Positions 9,538 through 18,778 are shown, counted from the first letter of the stretch. The stretch is DNA of 64,000 nt from Oscillatoriaceae cyanobacterium Prado104 (GCA_025454405.1 JALOON010000001.1:143371-207370); one strand, 5' to 3'. The notes: generated by a model from the letters alone, not told the origin. Numbers and translations: made by a program.

Positions 9538-11415
9538 ATGGTCGCAACTAATGTTAAATCCGCTACAAAGCAGCAATTAGTTGCTGAGAAAATTAGCGGT
9601 TTGCGCGCTTTGATGGGAGATGGCAATTTAGATTGCTATTTAATTCCCGCAATTGACGAACATTTAAATTTATCAGTACCGGCAGCGAAACAGCGGCGGG
9701 CTTGGATTTGCGGCTTTACCGGTTCTGCAGGCGATTTGTTAGTTGGCAAAGATGCAGCTTGGCTGTTTGTAGATTCCCGCTATTACGAACAAGCAGAATT
9801 GCAGGTGGATGCGGCGCTAATTCAAATCTCGAAACTCGGCTTGGAAGGGAATTTAACTTTAATTGAAACTCTAGAAAAACAGGTTTCCGAAAACAAAAAT
9901 TCGACTAAATTGCGTTTTGGCTTCGATCCTTTTACCGTCTCGTTAGAGCAATTTCAAAGCTGGGAGAAAAAGTTTGCCAAGGCCGCGATCGAACTCGTAC
10001 CGATACCGGAAAATTTAGCAGATAAGGTGCGATCGCAAACAGAAAACTTGCCCGAAACTGACACAGCCCAAATATTTAGCTTGCCCGTCCACCTGACAGG
10101 AGAAACTGCAACCGCCAAACTAGCGAGAGTCAGGGAGGAAATGCAAAAAGCTAACATCAACCTGCTGCCAATTACCAACCTCAATCAAATAGCATGGCTG
10201 TTCAACCTGCGCGGTGCGGATATTCCCCACATTCCCATTTTCATATCCTACGCGATCGTCAGTTCCGACGCAGCATATTTGTTTACCAACCCGGAAAGAG
10301 TTGCGGCAGAAATCCAACAAGAATTGCCTGCCAGTGTAACTTTGCTGCCCTACGCAGACTACCCGCAAGCTTTAGAAACCTGGCTGAATTTGTGCGAAAA
10401 AGCGCGGGTGTTGTTAGATCCGAAACACACTACAGCAGGCACGTACCAGATAATTTCAGATAGGCAAAAGCTGAAGCCAGATGCGATCGAAATTGTGTGT
10501 GACAGCAATCCGATCGAAGCAATGAAAGCTCGCAAAAATCCAGTGGAAATCGAGCAAATGCGATCGGCAAATTTCAAAGCCAGTCGGGCAAAAACTCTGA
10601 CATTAAAATGGTTGACAGAACAGCTAGAAGCTGGTAAAATAATTACTGAGTTTGATGTTAAAGAGGCGATCGAACGATTTTACCGAGAAGAAACAGAATT
10701 TCAGACACTAACATTTAGAACGATCGCGGGTGCGGGAGCAAACAGTTCGATCGTCCACTACGGAACGCCCAGCCCGGAAGTCGTTTTAAAAACCGGAGAA
10801 ATGCTGCTTTTAGACTCGGGAGCGCAGTATTTAGGAGGCACCACCGACGACACGAGAACGCTAATTATCGGCGAAGCAACCTCCAAACAAATCGAGCGTT
10901 ACACGACAGTTTTAATCGCGCACATTAACTGCGCGATGCAGCAATTTCCCAAAGGAACAACGGGAGCGCAATTAGATGCGATCGCCCGCGCCGCTTTGTG
11001 GCAAGAACAACTAGATTTCGGACACGGAACGGGTCACGGAGTCGGCGCATTTTTAAGCGGCCACGAAGGGCCAAACGGCATCAGCAAATCTGTCCAATAT
11101 CCCCTAGAAGCCGGAATGGTAAACAGCATAGAACCGGGATATTACGAACCGGGATGGGGCGGAATTCGCATCGAAAATCTCTATCTTGTGAAAGAAATGC
11201 CCTCAGAAAACGATACAGTTTGGTACGGATTTGAACCGCTGACATACATCCCGTTTGACACCAAATTAATAGCGGTCGATCGACTGTCAAAGGCACAATT
11301 AACTTGGTTGAATAACTATCACGCCGCCGTAGTGGAAAAACTCGCTACCGTATTGGATGCCGCAGAGGTTGAATGGCTGAAAAAAACGGTGGCATTAAGT
11401 GCGATCGAAGGGTAA
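9538..11415 (+). CDS. Aminopeptidase P-family Xaa-Pro peptidase (M24B)
   Basis: 625 residues, much longer than bacterial PepP (about 440) and close to the three-domain eukaryotic cytosolic XPNPEP1 form. It has two creatinase-like N-terminal domains (WICGFTGSAGDLLVG at about 60) and the C-terminal pita-bread catalytic domain. Metal ligands are in LLLDSGAQYLGGTTDDTRT (first Asp at 426), GHGTGHGVG (His), NSIEPGYY (Glu) and GGIRIENL (Glu). It would remove N-terminal residues preceding proline using two metal ions, in the cytoplasm; no signal peptide is seen. It is tightly coupled to the upstream aminotransferase. Confidence 0.92.
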   Translation: MVATNVKSATKQQLVAEKISGLRALMGDGNLDCYLIPAIDEHLNLSVPAAKQRRAWICGFTGSAGDLLVGKDAAWLFVDSRYYEQAELQVDAALIQISKLGLEGNLTLIETLEKQVSENKNSTKLRFGFDPFTVSLEQFQSWEKKFAKAAIELVPIPENLADKVRSQTENLPETDTAQIFSLPVHLTGETATAKLARVREEMQKANINLLPITNLNQIAWLFNLRGADIPHIPIFISYAIVSSDAAYLFTNPERVAAEIQQELPASVTLLPYADYPQALETWLNLCEKARVLLDPKHTTAGTYQIISDRQKLKPDAIEIVCDSNPIEAMKARKNPVEIEQMRSANFKASRAKTLTLKWLTEQLEAGKIITEFDVKEAIERFYREETEFQTLTFRTIAGAGANSSIVHYGTPSPEVVLKTGEMLLLDSGAQYLGGTTDDTRTLIIGEATSKQIERYTTVLIAHINCAMQQFPKGTTGAQLDAIARAALWQEQLDFGHGTGHGVGAFLSGHEGPNGISKSVQYPLEAGMVNSIEPGYYEPGWGGIRIENLYLVKEMPSENDTVWYGFEPLTYIPFDTKLIAVDRLSKAQLTWLNNYHAAVVEKLATVLDAAEVEWLKKTVALSAIEG

Positions 11416-11758
11416 TGAAATCGTGTCCGATCGAGCGTAATTGCTGTAGGGGCGGGTTCGCTTACAATATTTGCCAAGAATTAACAATCTCGAAAACCCG
11501 CCCCCACTCAACAATGTTACTTGATGTTTGTACTTTTTTCGATCGCAGGTGCAGGCTGATGGATGTATTTGGGATTAAGGGCGATCGCACTTTTTGAGGT
11601 AAGGGCGATCGCACTTTTTAGCAGCGCTTCGGAACGGAAATAAAGAAGGATTGAGGAAGGGCGATCGCACTTTTTGTGTTAAGCGCGATCGTCTGTGGAA
11701 CTAAACCGATTATAATTGCTAAAATAAAACTAAATAGCACTTTATCTATAATCAGATT
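11416..11758. repeat. Intergenic repeats: GGGCGGGTT palindrome and HIP1-type units
   Basis: No gene. At 11443-11510 lies a copy of the TGTAGGGGCGGGTTCGC ... AACCCGCCCC inverted repeat, also seen at 18779-18846. From 11578 to 11697 the unit GGCGATCGCACTTTTT occurs three times (about 11579, 11604 and 11660), plus a degenerate fourth GCGCGATCGTC. Similar units recur at 12469-12513, after the vapBC pair. Confidence 0.75.
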
Positions 11759-12010
11759 ATGACTGTTATTGAACAAATCTACGCGATCGTCAAAAGTCTT
11801 CCCCAAAATCAAGCTAGCGAAATTCTCACTTTTGCTGAGTTTGTTCGTGCCAAGTACCTGAATGCGAACCAATCCACCGACACAGTAGATTCTTTAACTC
11901 CTTGGCAAGAACTGATTTATTCCCTAGCAGGAACTTGGGCAGAAGACTTTCCTACTCTGGAAGAAATTCGTACCGGGGAGGGGGAAGACATTTTGAGGGA
12001 GAGCTTTTAG
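11759..12010 (+). CDS. Antitoxin of a VapBC-type pair (DUF2281-like)
   Basis: 83 residues. The N-terminal part (IEQIYAIVKSLPQNQASEILTFAEFV, here in two parts: IEQIYAIVKSLPQ and EILTFAEFV) is typical of DUF2281-like antitoxins, which start with a helix containing LPxxxxxEVLDFAEFL. The tail is acidic (EIRTGEGEDILRESF), as expected for the toxin-binding segment. Its TAG stop is immediately followed by the ATG of the PIN toxin, so translation is coupled. Confidence 0.8.
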   Translation: MTVIEQIYAIVKSLPQNQASEILTFAEFVRAKYLNANQSTDTVDSLTPWQELIYSLAGTWAEDFPTLEEIRTGEGEDILRESF

Positions 12011-12403
12011 ATGTATATTTTGGATACAAACACATTAATCTACTACTTCAAAGGACAAGGACAAGTTGCCCAAAACATTGCGAATGTATCTCCTCAAGAA
12101 ATTGGAATTTCCACGATCGTCCTGTTTGAATTGCAAGTTGGTATTGCTAAATCTACTTCGCCTGCAAAACGCACCCAACAACTCGATCAACTTTTGAGCC
12201 GAGTTAATCTTATTCCGTTCGATCGCGATTCTGCTGTTGCTGCTGCCACAATCCGCGCTCAATTAGAGCAACAAGGTACTCCGATCGGTCCGATCGATGT
12301 TTTGATTGCAGGGACAGCCTTAGCTTTTCAGGCAACTCTTGTTACTCACAATGTCAAGGAGTTTGCGAGGGTTTCTGGACTTGCTATCGCCGATTGGTAT
12401 TGA
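12011..12403 (+). CDS. vapC: VapC-type PIN-domain ribonuclease toxin
   Basis: 130 residues with the PIN-domain acidic residues: D5 in YILDTNTLIYY, the Glu in VLFELQVG, and the Asp in IGPIDVLIAGTAL, followed by the usual LVTHNVKEFARVSGL and a C-terminal DW. VapC toxins are Mg-dependent RNases, often cutting initiator or other tRNAs, and are held in check by the antitoxin encoded just upstream. Catalytic residues are intact, so the pair is probably active. It is framed on both sides by HIP1-type GGCGATCGCACTTTTT repeats. Confidence 0.9.
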   Translation: MYILDTNTLIYYFKGQGQVAQNIANVSPQEIGISTIVLFELQVGIAKSTSPAKRTQQLDQLLSRVNLIPFDRDSAVAAATIRAQLEQQGTPIGPIDVLIAGTALAFQATLVTHNVKEFARVSGLAIADWY

Positions 12404-12468
12404 ATGTCTGGCATTAAGTTCTGCTTATCTTTGGTCAATAGTTCGAGACAGTAAATCCAGCATAACAA

Positions 12469-12513
12469 AGGGGCGATCGCACTTGTTGTGGTAAGGGCGA
12501 TCGCTCTTTTTAG
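12469..12513. repeat. Two HIP1-type repeat units downstream of vapC
   Basis: GGGCGATCGCACTTGTT and GGGCGATCGCTCTTTTT in tandem, about 25 bases apart. They match the units at 11578-11697 on the other side of the toxin-antitoxin pair. Confidence 0.75.
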
Positions 12514-12555
12514 CAACAGCAGATGAACGGGAATTGACGCGGAGGGATGAAGCGC

Positions 12556-15500
12556 TCAAATGAAGGTCAATTGGTCTTTATTGAAAGAGCCATCCAAAAT
12601 CGCAAAGTATGTATCCTGTTTGAACGCCGTATATAAGTCTAAATCATTCTTTTTGCTCCATAACAGAGTCTTGTTATTGTCAATTATCAGGACATCTAGC
12701 TGCCCAGGAGTTAAGCCGTTCAGCTTAATTTTAGTGACACCCCGCGAGTCGCCAGTCGAAATAAAACCTACCTTACCTGTACGAAAATTGGTAATTATAT
12801 CAGCTCCATCACGACTTGTACTACCGTCATCAACTCCAAAGACTATGGTATCATTGCCATCTCCACCATCAATGGTATCCTTGCCTTTTCCACCAATTAA
12901 AATGTCGTCACCACCTTCTCCCAGGAGCAAGTCATTTCCATCACCAGCATCAAGATAATCTGTCCAGTTACCGCCACCACCCCATAGGGTATCGTTATCT
13001 TCTCCACCAATGAGAGTGTCTTTATCATCGTTGCCTTCTAAACTATCGTTGCCTTTACCTCCAATAACTGTGTCCTCTCCTTTCGCACCAAATATAGTGT
13101 CATTGTCATCGCCACCGAAAATGGAATCGTTGTCTTCTTCACCATTGATGAAATCGTTGCCTCCATCGCCGTATATGGTGTCATTTCCCTTTTGTCCTCT
13201 GATGTAGTCATTTCCCTCGCCCCCGACAAGGCTATCGGCTAACTCATCACCACCACCCCAAAGGGTATCGTTATTTTCTCCACCGATGAGAGTGTCTTTA
13301 CCATCGTTGCCTTCTAAACTATCGTTGCCTTTACCTCCAATAACTGTGTCCTCTCCTTTCGCACCAAAGATATTGTCGTTGTCATCCCCACCCTCAATAC
13401 GATCGTTGTCTTGTTGAGCATTGATGAAATTGTTGCCTTTACCAGCGTATATGGTGTCATTTCCCGAACCACCAAAAATTAGATCGTCTCCTGCTTCGCC
13501 GTAAAATATATCGTTGCCTGCATCACTATAAAGTGAGTTATCTTGAGAATTAATAGCGATAATTAGGCTGCGAAAAAAAGAAGCATCTAAAGTATCATTT
13601 CCGTTAGTACCGTAAACGATGTCGTCTTCTTTTCCAGACAACTCAGCATTTTTAACAATTAACGTTGCGGGTTTTGCACCTCTATCGTTTTTATTTTCAT
13701 CTAAATCACCAGGTTGTTCTGCTTCCAGAACAGCTTCAGGACCACCAGGTATATTACGCCATTCTTTATTCAAAGGTGCATCTAGAGATAGTTTACTGCT
13801 GATGGCATCTTCACCCTTCAGGATATTACTAAAAAGATAGACTAGATCGCCATGATTAGTTAAGCCATCACCTAATAGGCTCTGTGATATTATTAATCGA
13901 TCGCTGCCCTTAAATACAACTTGTATAGACTCATCAGCAGTTTCATTGTAACGCGGTGAGCCCAATCCATCACCTTCTACGAAATCTCCCCAGATCGATC
14001 GAGAAAAAGTAGCAACTTCACTAAACTTAGGAGGCGATTGAATCCCTGGTTGGCTCCCATCTAGATCGTAATCCTCCGAATCTGTAAATTGTCCTCCTAT
14101 CGAAGAGAATGTACTATCTCGATCTATCTTAAGAACTCTTGCTGAATCAAGGAGTATTAATTTGTTGATTTTAGATCCAGTATACTTTAGATACTTTTCC
14201 GCAATTAACCCCGACACAAAAGTTCCTAAACTGTGACCAACTAAATTGATTTTATCTGCCGAAACACCCCAAACGTCTTTGAGAGAATGAACTGCAAATT
14301 CAGCAACTTTATTGACCCATTCAGCGGCTAAATTAGGACGAACACCAGCATTTGAATTATTGTCAGCCGGTTGACTCCAGTCAACTACCAAAACTTGTGG
14401 TTCTTCATCACTATTTTGTTTTTTCTTGTATTCTGCAACTGCATCAGCTAGTGCAGACATTTTGGCTGATTTAGAAGAGTCTGTATTTCCATGAACCACA
14501 ATCCATGTTTCTTTGTTAGGATCAATGCTTGTTATAGGTGAGCCATCGCGCTTGCGAATATTGATAGCAAGACGCTCCTTATCCTTCTCCTCATCCTTCA
14601 GCTTAGGAGTTTTATCAATTAACTTATCTTTATTCACATCATTGGTAACAAAACCTGCAATTTCTGAAGGTGATTGCAGACTCAGTGTTTGATTTTCAGC
14701 TTCTGTTAAATATATAGCTGATGTTCGCAGATTGTAATCAATTTTCTCATCACTTGCATTGGGTTTCCTTTGCACCTCAATCAAGTAATCACCTGGTTGT
14801 AACTCCCGACTAATAGCGCTGCTTGTACCTTTTTGAATTCCTGTTCCCGATCCGAGATCTTCCCCATCATTGGAGCGCAGAATTACGGTAGCATCGCCAC
14901 TTGGCTTTCCTGCATTTTGAGGATTGAGTAATAAATTGAAGCTACTACGATTTGTTAAACTAAATCGAAAGAAGTCACTGGTATTGCTTGAATCGACGGA
15001 GTTAAATAAATCTTGAGACTTTAGTAACTTTCCAATTTCAAAAGGTGTCTTCAGAGAACTTCCAATGCCAGGAGTAATATCGAAGGTTGGCCCGACGGCA
15101 CTGATTGAACTACCTGTACCAGTATTAAGAACCAGCTTTAAAGGATAGTTACCTGGAGAAATATTGTTGGGTACGGTTATTTTTGTGTCAAATTTAACTG
15201 GAATTGACCCATTAGTAGAACTAACGAAGTTTACTGGTATGGAATTGTTGCCCAAAAATACTTTCAAGTTATTAAGGAGAAAACCAGTTATTTGATCGAA
15301 ACTAGCATTATTTATGCCTGTCACTAAACCCTCGACCAAAATTGTGCCACCTGGAACAAGTGCTCGATCGCCATCTCCCAAATCCGAGGCACTGGTGATG
15401 GAGATTGAGCTACTGTTGGTGGTTGGCTGCTGTATGTTATTTGGTGTCGGTGTTGGAGTTGGTGTCGGGGTTGGAACAGTCAGGGTTGGAGTTGGAGTTG

Positions 15501-16773
15501 GAGTTGGAGGAGTTGGAGTTGGAGTTAGAGGAGTTGGAGTTGGAGTTAGAGGAGTTGGAGTCGGAGTTAGGGGAGTTGGTGTTGGAGTCGGAGTCTCAGC
15601 CGGTGTTGGAGTTGGTGTTGGTGTCGGAGTTGGAGTCGGGGGAAGCACAGTCCGAGTCGCAGATGGGATAGATGATCCTCCGCTAACTGAAAAACCACCA
15701 GAATAATTAGCAGGGAAAGTTAATTTTTCATCAGGTGTAACCGAACCGGTAACTGGATCGATCACAACTCGTTGATTTCTATTGCCAGCGCCAGAAGCAG
15801 TATTAAAGCCAAAAAGAGTGTTAGACTCATCAAAATACAACCCGCGAATGTCTGTTAAATCAGAATAAGAGTTTAAGTCCAGGTCAATAATTTTAGTAGT
15901 TTGCCCAGTCAAGGAAATAGAGAAGAGACTGGCTTTTGGCGAAGATAAGCTTGAAGAGATTAATGGTTCAGAGGTTCCGGTAGCTATAAATTGATTCCTT
16001 ATTGGATCGAACGTTAGATTATCAATACTTAAGTTAGGATCAAATTTAGCTACTAATGATGCCTGAGCTCGATCGGGATCAATTGTGTAGAGACCAAAAT
16101 TGCCGAACAGGCTGGTAGAAGGACTCCCTAACCCATACAGTAGACCATTTGGAGCGAATTCTAATGAATTCCAACTTAGAGCTTTGTCAAGTTTTCCAAT
16201 AATTGAAAAGGAGTTTAACTTCGGATCGATGCTATACAAATCCTTACTAAAATTATTAAAACCGAAAATCTGACTATTACTTGATACAGCTATATCCTCG
16301 AAGCTTTTACCATCAGGTAAGCTGGTTCTTATTGGTATTGCATTACCAGATGAATCAACTGTCCCTATTGTATCACCAGATACAGGGTTACTTAGATTAA
16401 TGACTGATGATGCTGAGCTTAGTAAGTTAGTAGTGATTGTATAATCACCACCGAAAACGGAACTAGCGACTCCTTCCAGCTTGTAATCAACGCCAGGATA
16501 AACAGTAAATGCTATTTTAATAGGTGGTTGGACTTCAGTTAGCTCTAAGATACTTGTGCTAATACCAATTATTTCATCGGTATTAGCATTAATCAGTCGC
16601 AATTTTGAGGCATCTCTTAATGTAGTACGATTGAAGCTCACTTCAACTTGCTGCCAATTACTCAACCCAGTGAACTCATATTCATCTACAAAATAATCAT
16701 TTCCCCTTGTATCTTTAGAATCATCCTGTGTAAAGCTTCCATCAATCGTCTGTCCCAAAGTAATATTCGTCAT
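12556..16773 (-). CDS. Giant RTX-repeat protein with lipase-like alpha/beta-hydrolase core
   Basis: 1405 residues, likely secreted by a type I system. In order: a pre-peptidase-like beta domain (1-110); a beta-propeller-like region with TIDPDRAQASLV and similar motifs (DUF4394-like, about 130-360); a low-complexity Pro-Thr linker (about 375-445); an Ig-like and a second pre-peptidase-like domain (450-680); an alpha/beta-hydrolase with ETWIVVHGNTDSS, the nucleophile elbow VGHSLGTF (about 845) and ILLDSAR; then GGxGxDxxx calcium-binding RTX repeats (about 1050-1310) and a serralysin-type C-terminal cap. Two 276-bp units (92 residues) in the RTX block are nearly identical. A good SD (GAGGAG) precedes the ATG. 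There is no classical signal peptide, as expected for type I export. No ABC exporter is adjacent. Confidence 0.85.
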   Translation of the reverse strand: MTNITLGQTIDGSFTQDDSKDTRGNDYFVDEYEFTGLSNWQQVEVSFNRTTLRDASKLRLINANTDEIIGISTSILELTEVQPPIKIAFTVYPGVDYKLEGVASSVFGGDYTITTNLLSSASSVINLSNPVSGDTIGTVDSSGNAIPIRTSLPDGKSFEDIAVSSNSQIFGFNNFSKDLYSIDPKLNSFSIIGKLDKALSWNSLEFAPNGLLYGLGSPSTSLFGNFGLYTIDPDRAQASLVAKFDPNLSIDNLTFDPIRNQFIATGTSEPLISSSLSSPKASLFSISLTGQTTKIIDLDLNSYSDLTDIRGLYFDESNTLFGFNTASGAGNRNQRVVIDPVTGSVTPDEKLTFPANYSGGFSVSGGSSIPSATRTVLPPTPTPTPTPTPTPAETPTPTPTPLTPTPTPLTPTPTPLTPTPTPPTPTPTPTLTVPTPTPTPTPTPNNIQQPTTNSSSISITSASDLGDGDRALVPGGTILVEGLVTGINNASFDQITGFLLNNLKVFLGNNSIPVNFVSSTNGSIPVKFDTKITVPNNISPGNYPLKLVLNTGTGSSISAVGPTFDITPGIGSSLKTPFEIGKLLKSQDLFNSVDSSNTSDFFRFSLTNRSSFNLLLNPQNAGKPSGDATVILRSNDGEDLGSGTGIQKGTSSAISRELQPGDYLIEVQRKPNASDEKIDYNLRTSAIYLTEAENQTLSLQSPSEIAGFVTNDVNKDKLIDKTPKLKDEEKDKERLAINIRKRDGSPITSIDPNKETWIVVHGNTDSSKSAKMSALADAVAEYKKKQNSDEEPQVLVVDWSQPADNNSNAGVRPNLAAEWVNKVAEFAVHSLKDVWGVSADKINLVGHSLGTFVSGLIAEKYLKYTGSKINKLILLDSARVLKIDRDSTFSSIGGQFTDSEDYDLDGSQPGIQSPPKFSEVATFSRSIWGDFVEGDGLGSPRYNETADESIQVVFKGSDRLIISQSLLGDGLTNHGDLVYLFSNILKGEDAISSKLSLDAPLNKEWRNIPGGPEAVLEAEQPGDLDENKNDRGAKPATLIVKNAELSGKEDDIVYGTNGNDTLDASFFRSLIIAINSQDNSLYSDAGNDIFYGEAGDDLIFGGSGNDTIYAGKGNNFINAQQDNDRIEGGDDNDNIFGAKGEDTVIGGKGNDSLEGNDGKDTLIGGENNDTLWGGGDELADSLVGGEGNDYIRGQKGNDTIYGDGGNDFINGEEDNDSIFGGDDNDTIFGAKGEDTVIGGKGNDSLEGNDDKDTLIGGEDNDTLWGGGGNWTDYLDAGDGNDLLLGEGGDDILIGGKGKDTIDGGDGNDTIVFGVDDGSTSRDGADIITNFRTGKVGFISTGDSRGVTKIKLNGLTPGQLDVLIIDNNKTLLWSKKNDLDLYTAFKQDTYFAILDGSFNKDQLTFI
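12970..13521. repeat. 276-bp tandem duplication inside the RTX domain
   Basis: The stretch around 12970-13245 recurs at 13246-13521 with few changes; for example GAGAGTGTCTTTA(T/C)CATCG is found at 13013 and 13289. Each unit encodes 92 residues containing about ten RTX nonapeptides. The near identity at DNA level indicates recent duplication or gene conversion. Confidence 0.8.
15437..15650. repeat. Pro-Thr-coding hexanucleotide repeat in the RTX gene
   Basis: On the + strand this is a run of GGAGTT/GGTGTT-type hexamers interrupted by GGAGGAGTT and GAGTTAGAGG units. In the coding strand it gives long Thr-Pro alternation with Leu inserts, a flexible linker of about 70 residues between the propeller-like and Ig-like parts. 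Such a tract is expected to vary in length between strains. Confidence 0.85.
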
Positions 16774-17150
16774 AATCCCATCTCCTCAAAAATATGGTTG
16801 CGTCAAAACCAGCAAAGCCCGCCTTGCAAGCCTTCCTATATATCTCTCAGGGCAGATGCAATTTTTTTATGCGTTTTGCCCGCATTTTGTAATAAAACTT
16901 TACATTGCTCCCCAGAGCAGATAAGCTGTATGCCCGATCGCCCGCCAGATGCACCATCAAACGTAGCTGACAACCAGACACATCATTTCAGATTACTCCA
17001 GAATCCTGAATCTGCATAGGGCTAAACGGCTCACCATTTGGCTCAGCAAAAAAGGCTCATTTAGCTCATTTGTCTCATTTGGCTCACTTCTCGGCTCACC
17101 AGATCGTGTAACATTCTTGACTAACGCAAAGTTTCCGTAGGGGAGTACCA
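16774..17150. other. Divergent intergenic region between the RTX gene and the STAND gene
   Basis: 377 bases holding the promoters of two divergent genes. No gene recognised. The part next to the STAND gene contains the GGCTCA iterons annotated separately; the part next to the RTX gene contains only its ribosome-binding site and A/T-rich sequence. Confidence 0.6.
17028..17099 (+). promoter_or_regulatory. 9-bp iterons (GGCTCATTT) upstream of the STAND NTPase
   Basis: Four consecutive 9-base units occupy 17054-17089: GGCTCATTT, AGCTCATTT, GTCTCATTT and GGCTCACTT. They are flanked by further GGCTCA(C) cores at 17028, 17040 and 17093. The array ends 51 bases before the ATG of the next gene. Regularly spaced direct repeats in a promoter suggest cooperative binding of a regulator; the HTH-like N terminus of the downstream protein is an obvious candidate for self-regulation. 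The binding role is inferred. Confidence 0.55.
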
Positions 17151-18752
17151 ATGGCAGGCTTGCTCAGAGCATCCGAAGAAGGGCTAAAAATCATCGACAT
17201 GGTACGACGCAATCTCGGATGGAATAAAACTGAGGATACTTGGTGCAAAGCCGCTCTAACTTCAAAAGCCACTTTAAAGCGGTTTTGGACGCAAAACCGA
17301 ATTCGACGCGAAACATTTATCGATATTTGCAAAGCTGTCGGAATCAATAACTGGGAAGATATTATCGAGCGCAATGATATAAAACAAACAGAATTACTTT
17401 TAGCTGCCTCGATCGCAGATATTCCCCTCGACTCCCAAACCGATCGCACTTTCCCCCTCCCAGAAAACTTACCCCCCGTCAGAAATTGGGTACAGCGCAC
17501 CAAAGAAATCGATATCTTAAAAACTACTATTATTAACTCAGACATCGCTGCCATCTCAATTGTCGGATTACCTGGCACCGGCAAAACCACCCTCGCCAGC
17601 CAACTAATTCGCCAACTCCACACAGAAAATACCCCATTCGCCTCCGCCGCTTGGCAATCCTTGCAATCCGCAACAAGCAAAGCACCACCGTTCGATCGCA
17701 CAATTGACTCCCTGCTATTCACCCTCTCCAACGGCGAGATTACCGCAGCCGTAAATCCTCAAAATGACTCTTTCCAAAAGATCGAAAAACTGATAAAAAT
17801 TATCAAAGCTAAACTTTGCTTAATTGTATTCGATCGCGCCGAAACACTTTTAAAAACAGGAGAAGCAAAAGCCGCCGGTTATTTTGCAGAAGATTGTGCG
17901 GAATATGCTTGGTTATTCAAACAACTATTAGAAACAGAACATCAAAGCAAAATTATATTTACCAGTCGCGAAAGCTTGGCTGAATTGCCGCCAACAGTCA
18001 CCCGCGAAATTCAGCTCGACGGATTCGATCGAGATGCCGCAATTTCCCTGTTGCAATCTTTCAATCTGACTGCAAATGCAGAGGAATTAGCGGAAATGTG
18101 CGATCGCTATTGCGGACATCCCAAAGCCTTACAACTCGTCGCAGCCTTGATTCGAGACGATAGCGAATTTCAGGGAAATGTCGGGATGTTTTTACACAAT
18201 AGAGACTGGTTACTAATTCGAGATATTGAAAGCGCGATCGATGAAATTATCGCCCGTCTCAGCAACAGCGAGCAAACTTGTCTGGGCCGAATTTCTGTCT
18301 ATCAAACCTCAGAATATCCCCTATCTTTTGCCGGGATTAGCGCTCAAATGCCGGAAGTTAGCAAATACGAACTTAAAGAAAATATTATTCAAGCACTGAA
18401 GCGCAGGCAATTGCTATATTACGATCGCCACCTCAAATCCTATCAGTTGCATCCCCTAGTCCGAGAAAAGGGCGAGCATCTGTTAAATCAAAATTCCGAA
18501 TATTTCCGTACCGCCCACAACCAAGCCTATAATTATTATATCAGCATTTCCCTCAAACCTGCATCGGAATGGCAAAATATCGAGGATATTCAGCCGCTAA
18601 TTAGAGCGCACTATCATGCATCTAAAGCAGATAATTTAGATGCAGCAAATGCAATTATTTCCCAAATATCCGATCGCCTGCAAGACTGGAATTGTGCGGA
18701 GTTATTATGTGCAAATCTACCCTTGCCATTGTTAGCGGAAGTACGGATATAG
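17151..18752 (+). CDS. STAND (NB-ARC-like) NTPase with HTH-like N terminus, probably truncated
   Basis: 533 residues. The N terminus (about 1-75, MVRRNLGWNKTEDTWCKAAL and TLKRFWTQNRIRRETFIDIC) is an HTH-like module often found at the front of cyanobacterial NB-ARC and WD40 proteins. The NTPase has Walker A VGLPGTGKTT (about 139-148), Walker B CLIVFDRAETLL, the sensor IIFTSRESL and a GxP-like GHPKALQLVAAL. Winged-helix sequence follows. Such proteins usually continue into TPR or WD40 repeats; here it stops at LAEVRI, where a TTGATAG heptamer tract begins, so the sensor region seems lost. SD GGGGAG is present. Likely a signalling or defence NTPase. Confidence 0.8.
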   Translation: MAGLLRASEEGLKIIDMVRRNLGWNKTEDTWCKAALTSKATLKRFWTQNRIRRETFIDICKAVGINNWEDIIERNDIKQTELLLAASIADIPLDSQTDRTFPLPENLPPVRNWVQRTKEIDILKTTIINSDIAAISIVGLPGTGKTTLASQLIRQLHTENTPFASAAWQSLQSATSKAPPFDRTIDSLLFTLSNGEITAAVNPQNDSFQKIEKLIKIIKAKLCLIVFDRAETLLKTGEAKAAGYFAEDCAEYAWLFKQLLETEHQSKIIFTSRESLAELPPTVTREIQLDGFDRDAAISLLQSFNLTANAEELAEMCDRYCGHPKALQLVAALIRDDSEFQGNVGMFLHNRDWLLIRDIESAIDEIIARLSNSEQTCLGRISVYQTSEYPLSFAGISAQMPEVSKYELKENIIQALKRRQLLYYDRHLKSYQLHPLVREKGEHLLNQNSEYFRTAHNQAYNYYISISLKPASEWQNIEDIQPLIRAHYHASKADNLDAANAIISQISDRLQDWNCAELLCANLPLPLLAEVRI

Positions 18753-18778
18753 TAGTTGATAGTTGATAGTCCATCGAT

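Noticed and set aside
15314..15706. Long plus-strand frames rich in Val/Gly or Leu/Glu
   Set aside because: They are the antisense of the Thr-Pro repeat in the RTX gene and open by composition alone.
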